DNA of 64,000 nucleotides from Heracleum sosnowskyi (taxonomy: Eukaryota; Streptophyta; Magnoliopsida; Apiales; Apiaceae), in contig CM061237.1 in assembly GCA_030848705.1 (NCBI GenBank), positions 84,129,910 through 84,193,909 of the forward strand, written 5' to 3'. Made by a program: the position numbers and the translations under genes. The notes beneath the pieces are model-generated. The model saw only the letters and a program-made list of their open reading frames with translations, did no database searches and was not told the origin of the DNA. Shown piece after piece: positions 33,236 to 46,073 of the stretch. Positions within the stretch are counted from its first letter, which is position 1. Each line of letters starts with the position of its first letter.

Positions 33236-36200
33236 TGTAATAACCCCAAATTTTGGACTTACTTAATTTTTTTTATTTGATGAATAGTACAATCCTGATG
33301 AATAGTAAATTTCGGAGCCGAAAAAGATTTTCAGACCACCCTATATACGGGGCGATATAATAAACTTTCAAAGTCATATTAGTGATATGCGATGTAAATG
33401 AAGGAATGCAAAAGCTGTCAGAATCGGAAAAATAACATTTCTGTTTTCTCCGAAATTTCACCAATAACGGACGGATTAATCATTATTTGAAAGTATTGGA
33501 GGATTAAATTATCAATTCCATGGATATGGATTTAATAAAAGAATTAGTGATGTCAAGAACATTTACGGTTAACTACTTCGATAGAACACTTAAGAAATCC
33601 CTGCGAACGTTCAACGAGATTAAGCGGTGACGGAACGAACCAATAAAGCTACTTTATCTCCAGACTCTTGCATGCTTGACAAGTGTCCAATGACTAAGCA
33701 ACAAAGTCAATGACTCACCACTTTTAATACAAAATATCTCAAAAGTAACCAAGGAAGAAAAAGAAAACTCTCCCCCATTTCTTCAACAATCTGCTCAGCT
33801 TGCACAAGGAGTAGAGAAAAATTCATAACTCCAAATCTACTTGTCCTAAAATCACCAAATATTTACCATAGTTTCTCCACTCCATGGATAACATTCGTTC
33901 AGAATTTCATAGTCAACAAAGGAGTGTATCCTAGCCAAATCCCTTCCCCAAGTTGGAGAACCCAAACTGTTCAGTTTCTGTCCAGCGGAAAGATGGGGCT
34001 CAAAACCCTAGCTAGGAAGCTTCAAATTTAACGATATATAACTCAAAAGAAATATTATGAAGAGTACAAGGTCTGGTAGAAATCTTAGCACCGAACTCTT
34101 ATATTTCAATTTGTTATGGATTTTACAAGTTAAGGATGAATAGTAACTTTTCATGATTCTTGATTTTGTTTCTTAAGGATTAAGCTTGTTAAGGTTTGTT
34201 CAAAGCTCAAGGAAGGATTATAAACTATTGTTAGTGTATATGAAGCATCAAGGAAGGTATAAACTCTTGAAACCCTTAGTTATAAATTGATTTATATGGT
34301 TAGTTTTAAGTATAGTTTAGTTAGTTTGATTATAAGGATGATTAAGTGATTTTGATGAAAGTTTGATGTTGATTTGATGATAAGCAAGTAGATGTTGGTT
34401 TTGACTGGTTGGTGATGATTATGGGTTAGTAATGATGTAGAGTATTTGACTTGGTGATTTGGTTGGATTGATTATGTAAAGTTTATGATTAAACTTTGGA
34501 ATCGTTAAAACATAGCCGTTATAATGCCCGATTTTCCTTAGCCTTGTTTTGTTTGTGATGTTCGAACATAATACCTTCTGTCCAAGGTCACCACTGCCTA
34601 TTATAGTGTAGGTCTTGTTTCGAGGTTCGTTTTGGTGCGAAGATCATGTGAATCCGATTTACGGTTTAGGAGAAACGAGTGTCTTTAGTAAAGGATGTTT
34701 CGCGAGACCAAACGATACCACTTAGTCAACTTTGAGGCTATGATCGAACCACTTAGAGGTCATAATAAAATGTGAAACTTTGTGATAACATGCGAGGTAT
34801 GTTTAGGAAGATCCTCGAGAAGATTTCGTGTTAAAAGGATTATATTTCAATTTTATAAAAATGCGTGAGCAAGCATGCTCGAGTAGAAGTTCTTAAGGAG
34901 TTAACTCAAAAATGGACTTTGTACTTGAGATAGTATATACTTAGGATGGTGAAAGCGTTTAAGTTATTAATCTTGAACCTTGTGTTGATTCTAGATTACT
35001 GGACCAACTTGAGACTTATTGCTACTTCGGGATTTCCAGGCAAGTTTTCTCATTCCATGCTGTATTTTAAAGTACCATATTCTGATGTATGCATATAATA
35101 GATGCAAGTTTTCTAAATCCATACTTTGAAGTATTGACTATATAATACTGCTTTTGCCATGTATAAATTTGGACAATTTTGCGATATATCTTATTTCTTG
35201 TTGAAATAGATGTGACCTTTGGATTATATAAAATCTTTTGAGTTAAGTAGTTATGAACCGGTTTACCTCGTAGCTCTAAATATAAGAGCATATTCATTGT
35301 TTTCGACTCTAAATCGGGAGTCGGTATTTTGAGATATGTAGATAGCCGTGGAAACCCGGAGGGATACCATCGGCAGAATACTATGTATTTTGAGGATTGT
35401 TATTCGGAGGTGATATCATTCGGAGAATGATATTTGCTTACTATATCTTTCAAGGAATGTTATTTGAGTATTATCTCAGTCGAGAGATACTATTTGAACA
35501 CTATTTCAGTTATATATGCTAATGGAAGGCATAGCGGTTTTCGAAAGTATATTGTGATACTTGCTTTATGATTATTTATTTAATGAATATTATTTTGGAA
35601 TATTCATTTAGTCTTTATTCATTTAATGAATATTATTTTGTAATATTCATTTAAGGCTTATTTATTTAATGAATATTATGTTGAATATTCATTTAATCCT
35701 TATCTATTTAATGAATATTATTCTTGAATATTCATTTGAGGTTTATTTACTTAATAAATATTATTTTGAATATTCATTCGAGGTTTAATGATTTAATGAA
35801 TATTATTTTGAATATTCATTCGAGGTTTATTTATTTAATAAATATTACTTGTGAATATTCATTTAAGAGTTATTTATTTAATGAATATTATTTTTGTATA
35901 TTCATTTAAGGTTTATTTATTTATGAATATTATTTTCGAATATTCATTTAATCAGTATTTACTTAATGAATATTATTTTCGAATATTCATCTAAGGTTTA
36001 CTTATTTAATAAATACTATTGATTATTTTTTTTTAAATCAAAAAGAGGTTCCCAAAACACTGTTTTTCCATTTAAATCTGTCTTTTAAGAGGATTTAAAT
36101 GCTCGCTCAACTATCAAAAATATGGGAAACCTGATTTAAGTTACTACTACTCTTTTTAAACTCTCAACTCAAAACTGTCAAGGGACATATATTTTCTCGG

Positions 36201-37659
36201 AGCAATGTAATTGCTGCAAGTCAAATATTGTGTTACCACCTCAACGATCGAGGGGTAAATTCATGGAACAAGTCGATACCCATTAACAAGCAATAACTTG
36301 GGAAATATTGGAGAATCTTCCTTTCCAACCTAGATATAACTACTTAGTGGAGTCGTATCAACAAGTGTTACACTTGGGGAAAGGAGGACGATCTTTACGT
36401 TTCAGAGTCATGGATTTCATCTGAACTAAGAGTGGTGTAAGTGGTCCAGTTGCGCCGACCCATCCAACTTTTATTGCCCCAAATGGGCCGGGAGATCACC
36501 GGAAGGCGGTAAACAATGTCAGGCCGCCGTGATTCTTCCATCTACATGTAGAAAACTATTTGAGCGGTACGACCTGCTACTGATCATAGTAAGGTTAGGT
36601 ACAGCGGGCACGGTAGCAACTCCTGTATTGGTTCATCATCCAATTTGGATATTCCTGCAACATGTATTGGGGTGAAGAACCGATCATGTTGGCAGGAGGT
36701 CGAAAAGTGTTTGGAAATGAAGTGACAATAAATTCTTGCAACTTCATCTTTTCTTTTATGAGTTATGACTCTGATAAAACTTTACTCAGATTATAAATGC
36801 ATAAGTGGATTTTGGGTTATGGAAACATTATATTAATTTTCCTCGTAACGTCATCTTTTATGTTATACTAGTTTCTTATCCGTTTAATGCATAGCCTGTG
36901 GCTACAAAGATATTTTCGAACAATATAGTGTTTTGAATCAATGAATAGACTTTAAGCCTTGATTCCAATATTTGATATCTATTTTAAAAAGATATGTTTT
37001 GAGTCTTGGTTTATCATACTGACACCAAGGATTTCCAAATAATTACGAAGAGTATATGAGTATGATTATAAGTCATACGGTATTTAAACGGTATACTATT
37101 TTGGGGTTAGACCCTAGTATTGATAAAAGCTTTGATCCCTTGTGGATTACCTCCCTAAAAGGTTTAAAGATTTAAACTGGGATAGATTTCTTGCTGAGCA
37201 ATATTAGCTCATTCTTGCTTTATTAAATATTTCAGCATGAGGAAAACATTGCCGAATCTACCTCGTGTTACGAAAGCAAGGGAATGGAGAGACTACCCTG
37301 GAGTTAGTTGATGCAGGATGGATACTGTCAGTGTGAGTAGAATGGTTGCAGCTTGAATTAGTGAGAATTATTTTGAGTGAGTTTGTATTACTAAACCTTG
37401 TATGGAATTGTGAGGTCTATTATTGTAACTTCAGATAGAGGTTGTGAATAATAGATGAGGTCCAGGATAGTACATTTGGGTTGTAATAACAAATGTTGAT
37501 TATTGTTGCTCATTTCCAAGGCTATAACTTGTGTGTGTGTGCGTAAGTGATTGGGGTCTTTGGAGTTGTATTATGAGAATGTTGTAAGTAATGCAGGTAT
37601 TGTATCATTGATGGAGCGTGACAACCCAGATTCCTGACCCCGGATCTGGTGGTGTTATA
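33236..37659 (+). repeat. Element E 5' LTR
   Basis: This is one of a pair of unusually long LTRs. Near its start it has repeated gatgaatagta motifs (33281-33306, again near 34136) and in the middle a hairpin-rich tandem array. It ends TTATA where its partner ends TTACA. Small open frames inside it, for example the 76-codon minus-strand one at 35067-35297, recur in the other LTR only because the LTRs are copies. Confidence 0.93.
35577..36020. repeat. Tandem array of ~43-bp palindromic units in the E 5' LTR
   Basis: About ten units are present, each containing aatgaatatt then an inverted aatattcatt with a 4-8 bp loop, separated by (a/g)aggtttatttattt-like linkers. Every unit can form a hairpin. 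Units differ by a few bases, so the array is not freshly expanded. The array is repeated in the 3' LTR. Confidence 0.92.
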
Positions 37660-37663
37660 GAAA

Positions 37664-37675
37664 TGGTATCAGAGC
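37664..37675 (+). other. Element E primer-binding site
   Basis: TGGTATCAGAGC lies four bases inside the 5' LTR and is complementary to initiator tRNA-Met. Element D sits only 16 bp further in. Confidence 0.92.
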
Positions 37676-37691
37676 GTTAAGTTATAAACTT

Positions 37692-40600
37692 TGTGACGCC
37701 CTCCAAACCCGGGGTACAGATTTGAGGAGTCATCCGACCAACGGAATACTATTTAACATATGCATAATATATTTAAAGACACAAATACCCCTTGACCAAG
37801 ACCGCATCCAGATTATGGCAATGAACACAAGCTACTACAGTCTTTTATTAATACAATACCAGTTTTATCAGAGTTATTACATCACAACCAAAGTTCAAAT
37901 CTAGACATCTAATCTAGAAAAGCAAAACAACAACTACCCTGCCAATGACAATGACATGAGGGGCTCTCCTGGCTGCTGGTGAACTATCGGTCACGCTTTG
38001 TCGACTCATACTCTCGCTTCACTGGAATAGGGTTAGAAAAAAACAAGCAAGAGTGAGCCAAAATTGCTCAGCAAACATCAATGAATCATTTCTATCACAG
38101 TTGTAAGGATATGAATTTATGATATCAGAATCAACAATATTTAGCTAACACATGCTTTGTATCAATAACAATGGAAGAAAAGAATTAGAATTTGGCTTAT
38201 ACATTTTATTCAAATCAAAGGTTGTGCTGCTGGCCAGCCACGCATCAACCCCGGACTAGCTCATGTCATAGTCCTCTACTGGATCCTAGGCCAATTTGGG
38301 CCTTAAGTTATTCTGACCATGAATATGGCCCGATCAATTACTGGTCCATTTTTAAAAACACATGCCAAATCTATAATAGGGTATAAACAATAACATGCTC
38401 AATAAGATAAACTGAATGTATAGTAATTGCAAAAGAGCTTCAATTGTTCAGTATCAAATGAAGATCGAGAAACAATCATGGAGTAATTTCAATGGTACGG
38501 TGTACTCATTCAATAAGGGAATCAATAATGGTAGTCGATAATCAATGACCGTAATCAATAGTTAAGATGGAAGTCAAATAATCAATGGTTGTCAATGATA
38601 ATCAAAGGATGATAAACAATAACAATGGGTGGTAAACAATAATCAAGTGAATTGGAAATAAGGGTTTCCGATGCAGATCAAATCAAAGAATCAAGAATCT
38701 CTAAGGAAATGGAATCAGTTGTCCAAATGCGGTTAAAGGATTGATAATTTGAATTGTTCTGGGGATAACGGTATTCAAGTAATCAAGACAATAATACATT
38801 TTTATCACAAGTAAAGGCACAGATACTTGCCTGGTCTAAGCTGCTGTCGGATCGACTCTGCTCACTCTACTTTTCCCTTTCCCTTGCTCCGGGAACTCGA
38901 TTCTATAATTAAACAACTCATCACAATAAGTCTAACTATTTTCGTTCTACTCTCGACAATTATTCAATCAATAATCACATTTAAACAAGTAACCGGTTAC
39001 GTATCGGACGTTCGGTATAATTTACGATATTTAAAACTCAGATATTTGCCCTAGTACGGGCATATACAGACTATAAAACACAACACACAATTAATATGAA
39101 CCATATAGCACTTATAAACATTTTTAAAACATCATACAAAACTTATTTGAATTTTAGATAAGTCACGATTAATTTTTAAATCAAAAATCGGATTTTTAAA
39201 TCCAATATAAACATTTAAATGCAATTAAATCAATTAATAAAATTAATAAAATTAACTGACACTCTTTAAATACTCAAACTATTTTTAAATTAATAAATAG
39301 GCTTGAAAATAATTAAACTGAATTTTTAATTAATTAAATCCAATTAATAATTAATTTTTAAGAATTAATTGATTAAAAGAATTAACCAATTAATTAATAA
39401 ATTAATTATTAATTAAAAATAATTAAAATAATTAAGTTTAATCAATTTTCGGATTTAAAATAATAAATCTAATTTATCAGAATTTTTCTGATATTAAAAT
39501 ATATTTTTAAAATAAAAATATGAATTTTTAAAGTTTTTAAACTATTTTCGAATTAATTTTAAAAATAAAATCCAAAAACAGTTTTCAGAAAATGAATTAG
39601 GGTTTTGAAGATTGAAACCGGGTCGAAAAATCGGGTAAACGGGTCGGAAAGAACAATTCCGGGTCGCCAAGAACAACCCACCGGATTCTGGGTTTTCCAG
39701 AATCCGGCCGGTCTCCGGCCGCCGGAATTCTTCGATTCCGTCCAAACATAAATCAAACCAGAGGGCTTTTGTTCGCCTTTTGAAGCCAAACAAAACCCAC
39801 ACATCTAAACATCTGTCTCTAGCCGGAATCGTGCCCAGAATCCGTTCAAAGAATTCTCCGGCGACGACCTCGGCCGGAAACCCGATCTACCTATTCCGTA
39901 CATGAAACTCAAAGATTAATATACCAAAATGAAGCTTATAACTCACACAATAAAAGCCCTTTATCAAAAACAATGTCAGATCAATATCAAGAACTTACGA
40001 ATTGAAAGAAGAAATCGGGTCAAAACCCGAAATCAAAACCCGTAAAAATTCGACTCAAACATGAAATTAAACTATGGATTCCTGCTAATTAGAACCCTAG
40101 GAACATGTTAGAAGCAACCAATTGAACGGAGAATCAACAGAATGAAAATCCCCAAATCGAATCAAGAACCTTAATTATAATTCGAAACTTGTAAAATCAA
40201 TATAAAATCGAATAATTACCAGATGATGATGAGGTTGGAAGATTCTGAAACTAGATTTTTGGAGCTTTGATTTGAGTATAAGAACTTCAAATTTGGACTT
40301 CCATAACCCTTAGAACGAATTGATTGAAGATCAAGAACACAAAAATAATTTTTTGGGAATTTCGGATTTTATGAATAATTGCTGCAGATTTGCTATGAGT
40401 TATGAAGTCTGATTTGTCTTTTTATATTTCTGGAAAAATAATACCCCAAATAACATTTTTGGATCGATATTGATTCGTTAGATCGTTTAAAAACCCTAAT
40501 TAGGTCAAAAACACGTTTTACGAAAAATAAGGGGTTAAAAAGGTTGATGATCATCCAAATTGATATATATCATTATATAACTAATGCTCAAGAATACTAG

Positions 40601-41004
40601 GGCTATAACAACTTCAATATTGATATAGAACGACAAATCCGTCCCATTAAGCAATTAGGGTTCGGAACGATTTTTTCTTTTTCGGATCAAAAATTGAAAT
40701 TTATTTGCAGAATCAAATAGGTAGGGTTAAATAGAATCCCATAACCCTTTCGATAACGATTCGAATACGAAAGACGAAGAATTAAAAATGAATGTACGAA
40801 ATTTCAACGGGGCCCTTGAATTATCAAAACGGCTCAAATTTGAAGAAAATTCCAAATGACGAAATTTTCGAAAGGGGCTTCTGACTCACCATTTAGCACA
40901 TAATCACACACTAAATATCATATAATAATATTCCAATATTCCAAAATAAATATTTTAGATTACATATATCATTTAATCAAATAATAAAATTCACGGATAT
41001 TACA
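37692..41004 (-). repeat. Element D 3' LTR
   Basis: This 3313-bp LTR runs TGTGACGCCC...GATATTACA on the plus strand. It contains an AT-rich central third (39120-39560), a G/C-rich segment (39600-39910) with a perfect inverted repeat of CCGGATTCTGG type, and AATCAAT-type short repeats near 38520-38650. No gene is supported in it; minus-strand frames at 39542-39804 recur in the other copy and are not recognisable proteins. Confidence 0.92.
38515..38655. repeat. Degenerate AATCAAT/AACAATAA short repeats in the D LTR
   Basis: About ten imperfect copies of a 10-15 bp unit (aatcaatgg, taatcaatag, aaacaataac) occur in a row. The same array is in the other D LTR (about 47580-47720) and, inverted, in the LTR fragment near 30360-30500. 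Confidence 0.7.
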
Positions 41005-41007
41005 TCA

Positions 41008-41017
41008 TTCCCTCCTT
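41008..41017 (-). other. Element D polypurine tract
   Basis: The minus-strand AAGGAGGGAA lies three bases from the LTR start TGTAATATCC and would prime plus-strand synthesis. Confidence 0.8.
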
Positions 41018-41055
41018 AACAGGATTCTGTCCTCAGAATCAGATCAAGGAAACAA

Positions 41056-44000
41056 CTAGGGATACTTCCCTAACATTTCACTCTCTAACTCCCAGGTAGA
41101 CTCTTCTACTTTAGGATTCCTCCACAAAACTCTCATTAACGCTACTGTCTTATTCCTTAGTACTTTCTCCTTACGATCCAATATCTGAATCGGTCGTTCT
41201 ACATATGATAAATCTGCCTGGACCTCAATGGGTTCATACTCTATTACATGATTCGAATCTGGTCGATACCTCTTAAGCATAGATACATGAAATACATTAT
41301 GAACGTGCTGCATATGCGGTGGCAATGCCAACTCGTAAGCTACCTCGCCCACCTTCTTCAAAATCTCAAACGGCCCAACATATCTCGGACTCAACTTCCC
41401 TTTCTTTCCAAACCTAACTAATCCTTTCCATGGTGAAACCTTTAGTAACACCTGCTCTCCTTCTTCGAATCCCACATCCTTTCTGGCTAGATCCGCATAC
41501 TTTTTCTGTCGGTCTTGAGCTGTTATCAATCTTTTCTGAATCAATTGAACCACTTCCTTTGTTCGTTGCACTAGTTCTGGTCCTATCATTTTCCGTTCAC
41601 CAACCTCTTCCCAATATACTGGAGATCGACACTTTCGTCCATACAAAGCTTCGTAAGGTGGCATTCCGATGCTCGCGTGAAAACTATTATTATATGAAAA
41701 TTCCACCAAGGGTAGATGATCGTCCCAACTGCCTTCAAAGTCAAGTGCACATGTCCTAAGCATATCTTCAATAGTCTGAATTGTCCTTTCGCTTTGACCG
41801 TCCGTCTGCGGATGATAAGACGTACTCATTCTCAACTCGGTGCCCAAACACTCTTGAAAACTCCTCCAAAATCTTGAATTGAATCGAGGGTCTCTATCAG
41901 ACACTATCGATACTGGAACTCCATGTCGTACTACGATTTCTTTTATATAAATATGAACTAACTTGTCTAGCGAGAATCTCTCGTTAATCGGAAGAAAATG
42001 CGCAGATTTCGTCAATCGATCCACGATAACCCAGATGGCATCATGGTTAGCTTTTGTTCTAGGAAATCCTACTACAAAGTCCATCATAATGTGTTCCCAT
42101 TTCCATTCGGGAATTTCCAATGGTTGAAGTAATCCACTTGGTCTCTGGTGTTCCGCCTTAACTCTTTGACACGTAAAGCATTTACTTACCCATTCCGCAA
42201 TCTCTTTCTTCATATTTGGCCACCAAAAGTTCGTCTTAAGATCTCGATACATCTTCGTACTCCCTGGATGAATTGAATACTTCGAGTTATGTGCTTCGTG
42301 CAAAATCTCACCTTTCAGTTCCGTTACGTTAGGTATCCATATCCGAGAAGCAAATCTCAAGATCCCTTTGTCGTCCGGTTGGCTACATATTTCCTCACCT
42401 GTCATTTTACTCACATCATCATTCATAACTTGCTCTTGGCACTTTCGTATCTTCTCCAACAATTCAGGTTGAAACGTCATGGTATAAATCATTTCCGTCG
42501 CGTCCTTCGGATTAATTACTTCGATTTCTAACTTCTCAAATTCCTTGTACAACTCTTTGGTCATCGTCAGTGTATTCAATCTCTCTTTCCTGCTCAATGC
42601 ATCTGCTACCACATTTGCCTTGCCGGGATGAGAGTTGATAGAAACGTCGTAGTCCTTGATTAGTTCTAACCATCTTCGTTGCCTCATATTCAGCTCTTTC
42701 TGAGTGAAGATATACTTCAAACTTTTGTGATCGGTGTAAATTTCACATCTCTCTCCATACAAGTAGTGCCTCCATATCTTCAAAGCAAACACAATAGCTG
42801 CTAACTCTAAATCGTGTGTAGGGTACTTCTGTTCGTGGGGTCTCAACTGTCTTGACGCATAAGCAATCACCTTGTCATGTTGCATAAGTACGCATCCCAA
42901 TCCTTTGTACGACGCATCTCTATAGATTACGAAATGACCTTGATCGTCTGGTAGCATCAATACCGGTGCCGTAGTTAGCCTTTTCTTTAACTCTTGGAAG
43001 CCTTCTTCGCATTTATCGTTCCATATGAATCGCTCGCTTTTCCTTGTCAGCTTGGTCATTGGAGTAGCTATCTTCGCAAAATCTTGCACAAATCTCCGGT
43101 AGTATCCGGCTAATCCCAAGAAACTTCTGACTTCACTCGGTGTCCTTGGTCTCTCCCAATCTTTCACTGCCTCTATCTTTGCTGGGTCCACTTTGATGCC
43201 TTTGCTGCTCACCACGTGTCCTAAGAAATGAACTTCTTTCAACCAGAATTCACACTTGGAAAACTTCGCGTATAGTCTTTCTTGTCTCAATGTTTCTAAC
43301 ACAATTCGCAATTGGTCTGCATGCTCTTCTTCTGTCCTTGAGTATATCAAGATGTCGTCGATGAATATCACCACAAACTTGTCCAAATATCTCTTGAAAA
43401 TCCTGTTCATTAGGTCCATAAAAGCTGCGGGTGCATTCGTTAGTCCAAGCGCCATTACTAAGAATTCATAGTGCCCATACCTTGTTCGAAAGGCTGTCTT
43501 CGGTATGTCGTCTGGTCTAATCTTCAATTGGTGATATCCTGACCGTAGGTCAATCTTTGAAAAATGTACCGCTCCTTTCAGCTGGTCAAACAGATCATCT
43601 ATTCGAGGTAATGGATACTTGTTCTTAATGGTCAGCTTGTTCAACTCCCGATAGTCTATACACAATCTCATGCTTCCATCCTTTTTCTTGACAAACAGTA
43701 CTGGTGCTCCCCACGGTGAAACGCTGGGTCTAATAATTCCTTTTTCTAGCAAATCTTGCAGTTGATCAGCCAATTCCTTCATCTCCACTGGTGCCATTCT
43801 GTAAGGGGCCTTAGATACTGGCTCCGCGCCTGGTACTAAGTCTATCGCAAATTCAATCTCTCTATCTCAAGGTAAACCTGGTAATTCTTCCGGAAAAACA
43901 TCTGGAAACTCATTTACGACTGGAATATCTTCTAACTTAGAAACTTCCTTATCTATATCTATCACATAAGCTAAATACGCCTCACAACCTTGCCTTAATA

Positions 44001-45657
44001 ACCTCTTAGCCTGAATCATTGTCAGGAACCTCTTTCTTTGTTTCTCTCCTCTAAATATTATTTCTTTCTTTTCTAGGGTAATCAAAGTAACCCTCTTATT
44101 CTTACAATCAATACTTGCATCATGCTCAGTCAACCAATCCATCCCTAATATCACATCAAATTCACCTAACTTAAAAGGTAACAAGTCAACATAAAAACGA
44201 TTTCCCAAAATTTCTATCTCACAACGAGGATAATATGAACTGACCGCGATACGATCCTGATTAGCTATCTCTATAGTCAACATTCCACTTAAAGGTTTCA
44301 TTACGCAATTCAATCTACGAGCAAACGTTTCAGAAATAAAAGACTTCGTCGCTCCCGAATCTATTAACACTTGTGCAAGAATAGAATTTACTAGAAGTGT
44401 ACCTGCCACCACGTCGGAATCTCTCACTGCTTCTCCTATTGACATATTGTAGGTCCTGGCTAACGGCTGGACGTTAACAACTGGGGGTGCTTCAATTGCC
44501 CGAATCATATTGTTCACGGTTGCTGGTGCTCTGCAGTCCTTGATCATGTGACCTGGTTTCTTACACCGATGACACATAATGCCCATCTTGCAATCCCGGG
44601 AATAATGTCCCTTCTGATTGCATTTAAAGCATGTGACATTCAATCGATGGCATATCCCTAAATGTCGCTTCCCGCATGTCTTGCATTCTGGTAGTGGGGG
44701 TCTAGAAAGTCCCTGCTGACTGCCGGTTAGTAGACGGTTATCTTGTCCTACGCTTCCGGTATCTGGTTTCCTAAAACTCGTATTCCTTCCGTGCTGAAAT
44801 CCCAGTTTCTTATTTGCTTGCCCTTGAAAACTTCCCTACTGCTGTCCCTTATCGGGTATCCCTGCTTTCCTTTTCTTGTTCTCCCTCTCTTTCATGTAAG
44901 AATCACTCTCTGTCTCTACAATCATTGCCTTTTGGACCACCGCTGCATAGGTGTCCAACTCCAATACAGCTAACTTACTACGAATCCAAGACCTCAGTCC
45001 CTGCTGGAACCTCTTGGCCTTCTTCTTTTCCGTATCCACATAGGTTGGAACAAACCTTGACAACTCCGTAAACCTTGTTTCATACTGGGGCACTGTCATG
45101 CTTCCCTGCTTTAATTCCAAAAACTTTAATTCCATCTGATCTCTCATATAGTCCGGAAAATACCTTTCCAAAAACAACTCTGTAAATCTTGCCCACGTAA
45201 TTAATCCCTCGGGCTCCATAGCCCTACTCGTTTCCCACCAATAACTGGCCTCATTCTTCAGAAAATAGCTTGCATACTCCGTCTTCTTATCTTCTGTCAC
45301 CTCTATCAAGGCAAAAGCCTTTTCCATCTCTTTCAACCATGCCTTAGCCTCTACAGGGTCTGCTGATCCTTTAAATTCTGGAGGTTTTGCTGCCTGGAAA
45401 GATTTGAACGTAATCGCCGGTGCCGCTTGCTGGTGCTGTTGTTGATGCTGCTGATGCTGATGTTGCTGATGCTGTTGCTGCTGTTCTAAGAGCTGTTGCT
45501 GAAATGTTCATTGCTGTTGTGCGAATGCGGCAGTCTGTTGAGTAAGAGTATTTAACAACTGGATTACCATCGGGTCCATGCGGCCCGTGGGAGGTGTATT
45601 TTGTTGACCCTCTTGGTCAGAGGTATCAGTTGAACGGGTTTGTCGTCTTGGAGCCAT
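41056..45657 (-). pseudogene. gag-pol: Element D gag-pol, one frame with three internal stops
   Basis: A single minus-strand frame of about 1530 codons starts at ATG 45657 (MAPRRQTR). Gag has a Gln/His-rich run (about 45420-45500), the retrotransposon gag core (about residues 90-240) and knuckles CFKCNQKGHYSRDC and CHRCKKPGHMIKDC (about 340-370). Later domains are protease (VLIDSGATKSF, about 430), reverse transcriptase (about 620-800, FIDDILIYS), RNase H (about 890-1010), integrase with HHCC zinc region and triad (MDFVVGF, SDRDPRF, QSERTIQTIEDM), and a chromodomain (about 1480-1530, VLWRNPKVEESTWE). In-frame stops lie at 45508-45510 (TGA), 44836-44838 (TAG) and 43867-43869 (TGA). The rest is intact, so it decayed after insertion. 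Confidence 0.93.
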
Positions 45658-46073
45658 ATCGCTGATGAATAAACAATAATTGGCTTAATCAAACAGTCCA
45701 TATAAAAGAAGGAAGGATCACAATTGATATCTCGAAGGTTTACAGATCTTCTCAACGGTGTATGGATACACTCGTTGCAACAAGTAGAATAACAGTTATG
45801 ATGCTGGAAATGAATGACAGGGGAATAAATACAGTTGTATAAAAGAGGTTTATCATATATATATAGATAGAGTTAGTACAAGCGTAGAACGCTTCAAAAG
45901 AAAATATATCATGGCTGAACCACAACTGCCGACCAGCAATACAACAAAAATGCAACAACAACCCGAGGCGTTCCTATAAGCCCGGTGCACTGCTGATTCT
46001 ACAATATGCATCTATATACTAACTATCTAGAGACCATACATCCACGTCACATCTGTCTGCTACTAATACCTGC
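45658..46073 (-). other. Spacer between D upstream ORF and gag
   Basis: This 416-bp stretch has no supported gene. It includes a pyrimidine-rich segment and AT runs on the minus strand. An intron joining the upstream ORF to gag is possible but not shown. Confidence 0.5.

Noticed and set aside
35067..35297. 76-codon minus-strand frame, repeated at 56334-56564
   Set aside because: Both copies lie at the same place in the two E LTRs, so conservation only reflects LTR duplication. There is no protein-like composition.
35577..36020. CRISPR-like array of regular repeats
   Set aside because: The spacers are not unique sequences and each unit is a diverged copy of the same AT-rich palindrome. The array lies inside a plant LTR and is duplicated in the partner LTR, with no cas genes.
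37664..37675. tRNA gene hint from TGGTATCAGAGC
   Set aside because: It is only 12 bases complementary to initiator tRNA-Met and sits beside an LTR; it is a primer-binding site. No cloverleaf was seen.
38827..39054. 75-codon plus-strand frame found three times (also 47903 and, inverted, about 30184)
   Set aside because: All three lie in D-type LTRs. The frame is antisense to the element and explained by LTR copies.
39542..39804. 86-codon minus-strand frame with a Trp/Arg-rich product, repeated at 48610-48870
   Set aside because: It is an LTR copy again. The frame is carried by the G/C-rich inverted-repeat segment and is not recognisable.
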